A DNA stretch of 64,000 nucleotides from Cichorium intybus (taxonomy: Eukaryota; Streptophyta; Magnoliopsida; Asterales; Asteraceae), in assembly GCA_023525715.1 (NCBI GenBank), contig CM042015.1, positions 87,730,250 through 87,794,249 of the forward strand, in the 5' to 3' direction. Positions 59,531-64,000 of this stretch are shown here, in pieces. The first letter of the stretch is position 1. Each line of letters opens with the position of its first letter. Under the pieces are notes generated by a model that saw nothing but the letters and a program-made list of their open reading frames with translations, made no database searches and was not told the origin of the DNA. The position numbers and the translations under genes were made by a program.

Positions 59531-60780
59531 GGTTTTTTTTAGCTACTTGGTCATGATTTCTCACTTCACATTGATTTTTAATTGATTATAGTTATATTTA
59601 GTGACTAATTTCCTTAAGATTGGGTGTTAATTGATTAGAATTGATTTTCATTTCACATTGTAATCTTATTTAGTTAATCTTCCTTGATGTGAACTGGTTA
59701 ATTTATTGATATTGAGATGGATGCATTTCTTATCTCAAGAATATCTGTTGCTTTTTGTTTTGCGATGAAAGCTTAGTTGGTGATTTTAGTTTTAAGCAAT
59801 TAGTTTGATGATTCGTTGTTTGAAGACTCATGTTTATTTAATATGTCTGTTTGTCTATCGACTTTTTTGTTTTTTTATTTTATTTTATTGCAGGAATATG
59901 ATCAATATTTACTCTCAGTAAAGCTCAAGTGAGCATTTTTTGTCAACTGCCAGAAGACAAATGAGCCCAAGTTTGAAGTCTCACATTTTTATTTTTTATC
60001 AAACCTGCGCATAGACAGAAATGAGAAGAGATAAAGGAGGGACAAACCTGTCTTTTCGTTTTTAGTAGATTTTGGCTATAATTCAATACACAGGACCATT
60101 TTTACAGTTTTGTCTAAGAATTTTAATAGATTTTTCAAAAAATGACTTACCTATTCGGTAAATTATTGTAGTTTTTTATTTTAAATTTGTCAGATTCTTT
60201 TCAAATGGTTATAATTTCGGAGATTCATATTGTTTTGATGAAAATATATCAGTAGATCTTTTCAAAATGGCTACAATTTAGTATACTCTCGTTGTTTTGA
60301 TGTAAAAAAGATGGTAGATTATTTTAAGATTGGATAAAATATTTAGTAGATTCTTGTTATTTTTAATTGTAGAATACGTCACACTCTTTTAAGAATATGT
60401 CCCTTAATTCAAAAAATATAAGTGACTATCCAAATTATTCTGTAAAGAATGGATTGATTTGAAGAAGAAAAAATCAATTCTTTCAAAATGTCATATTCTT
60501 TACCGGATAGTTTACTAAAATTGTGTATTTAATTTTTTTTATCAATATTTAATTTATTAAATGTTTGGATTAGGTGGCCTAAAATAGAGGTATTTTTCTT
60601 TTATCTCTCTTCAAAAATTTATGTTTTATTCTTATATATCCTATTTAAAATAATAATAATTAATATTAAAGCCAATTATAAACATGACATGTTAATCATA
60701 ATCATTGATTTTGGAAATCCAATAGCCCGGATCTTGTTATATATTCACACAATATATGTGATATATATATGTATATATAT
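59531..60780. other. AT-rich intergenic stretch
   Basis: No gene recognised. Several phrases with AATGGTTATAATTT and GTAGATTCTTTT recur between 60170 and 60360 as weak repeats. Confidence 0.5.
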
Positions 60781-62760
<1,980 letters not shown>

Positions 62761-62761
62761 C

Positions 62762-63551
<790 letters not shown>

Positions 63552-64000
63552 ACCGTATTTAGGTTTTAATTTCCCGTATTTGAGTTTTAATTTCCAGGAT
63601 TTAAAATTTAATTTCTAGTATTTAGGTTGTTTTTTTGTTTTGTAATGGTGTGCTTTTTAATTAAATGATATTTGACTTTTTAATTTTAATTAAAATGTAC
63701 TTAATATTATTTGAAATATTAAATTAAATGTTATATTAATTTTTTTAATTGATAAATGAATTTAATAATAATAAATATGATGTGGTAGCATGGGTTCGGT
63801 GGGAACTGCTTCCATGGGTGAAAGATGGTAAAATAGAAGTGAGAGAAGAGAGAAAAGCTGACGTGGCGAGTGGGCTCGGTTGGATGGGAGGGAACTACTC
63901 CCCCCACCCTAACATGTGATTACATCTTCGAGGCCGTATTACTTTCCATGGATGACCGTCACATGCGATACGTCAATTCTAGTAATTACGTTTGACATTA
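63552..64000. other. Right edge of the window, non-coding
   Basis: AT-rich, then a GC-richer patch (63785-63905) without a recognised gene or element end. Confidence 0.45.

Overview
The window is nuclear DNA of a flowering plant, very probably a eudicot. The evidence is intron-bearing genes with GT..AG junctions, plant-only families (a PLS-class pentatricopeptide repeat protein, AWPM-19, a plant SH3P protein, an IDD zinc-finger fragment), plant Ty1/copia elements primed by initiator tRNA-Met, and AT-rich intergenic DNA packed with transposons. The species cannot be fixed from the sequence alone. An asterid such as a composite would fit, but this is only an impression.

Host genes. From left to right there are: (1) an intronless PPR gene on the minus strand (6826-8556) that ends at the E domain; (2) a tRNA-Val(UAC) gene (11089-11161, minus); (3) a four-exon AWPM-19-like membrane protein gene (17875-18599, plus); (4) a decayed second AWPM-19 copy 7 kb further on (25195-25980); (5) a three-exon gene for a conserved plant protein of unknown function (27507-29240, minus), with a basic N terminus and a Cys-Cys C terminus; (6) a ten-exon SH3P3-type gene of 348 aa (52433-56005, plus).

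Transposons fill most of the rest, and many have readable ends and target-site duplications (TSDs). They include:
- an open Ty1/copia gag-pol running off the left edge (1-2907);
- hAT elements at 9262-9576, 11742-13068 and 14129-14517;
- PIF/Harbinger MITEs at 13241-13524 and 41021-41328;
- a CACTA element (14612-17108) with a 514-bp MITE nested inside it;
- a degenerate LINE (about 19780-21720);
- a 235-bp foldback hairpin (22665-22899);
- Mutator-like elements at 23149-23279, 23360-24436, 38692-39987 and 42060-43685;
- a nested copia/LTR graveyard (about 29770-36345);
- a deleted copia mini-element (48457-50595), a TRIM (50729-51862) and a gag-protease-only copia with identical LTRs (56215-58830);
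- a short Helitron that splits a TA microsatellite (62891-63426).

The most notable object is the Mutator-like element at 42060-43685. It has a perfect 9-bp TSD and carries parts of three exons and two introns of an INDETERMINATE-DOMAIN (IDD) C2H2 gene, so it is a Pack-MULE. I found no new defence system or operon-like system. The novelty lies in the transposon structures and in the gene-copy decay.
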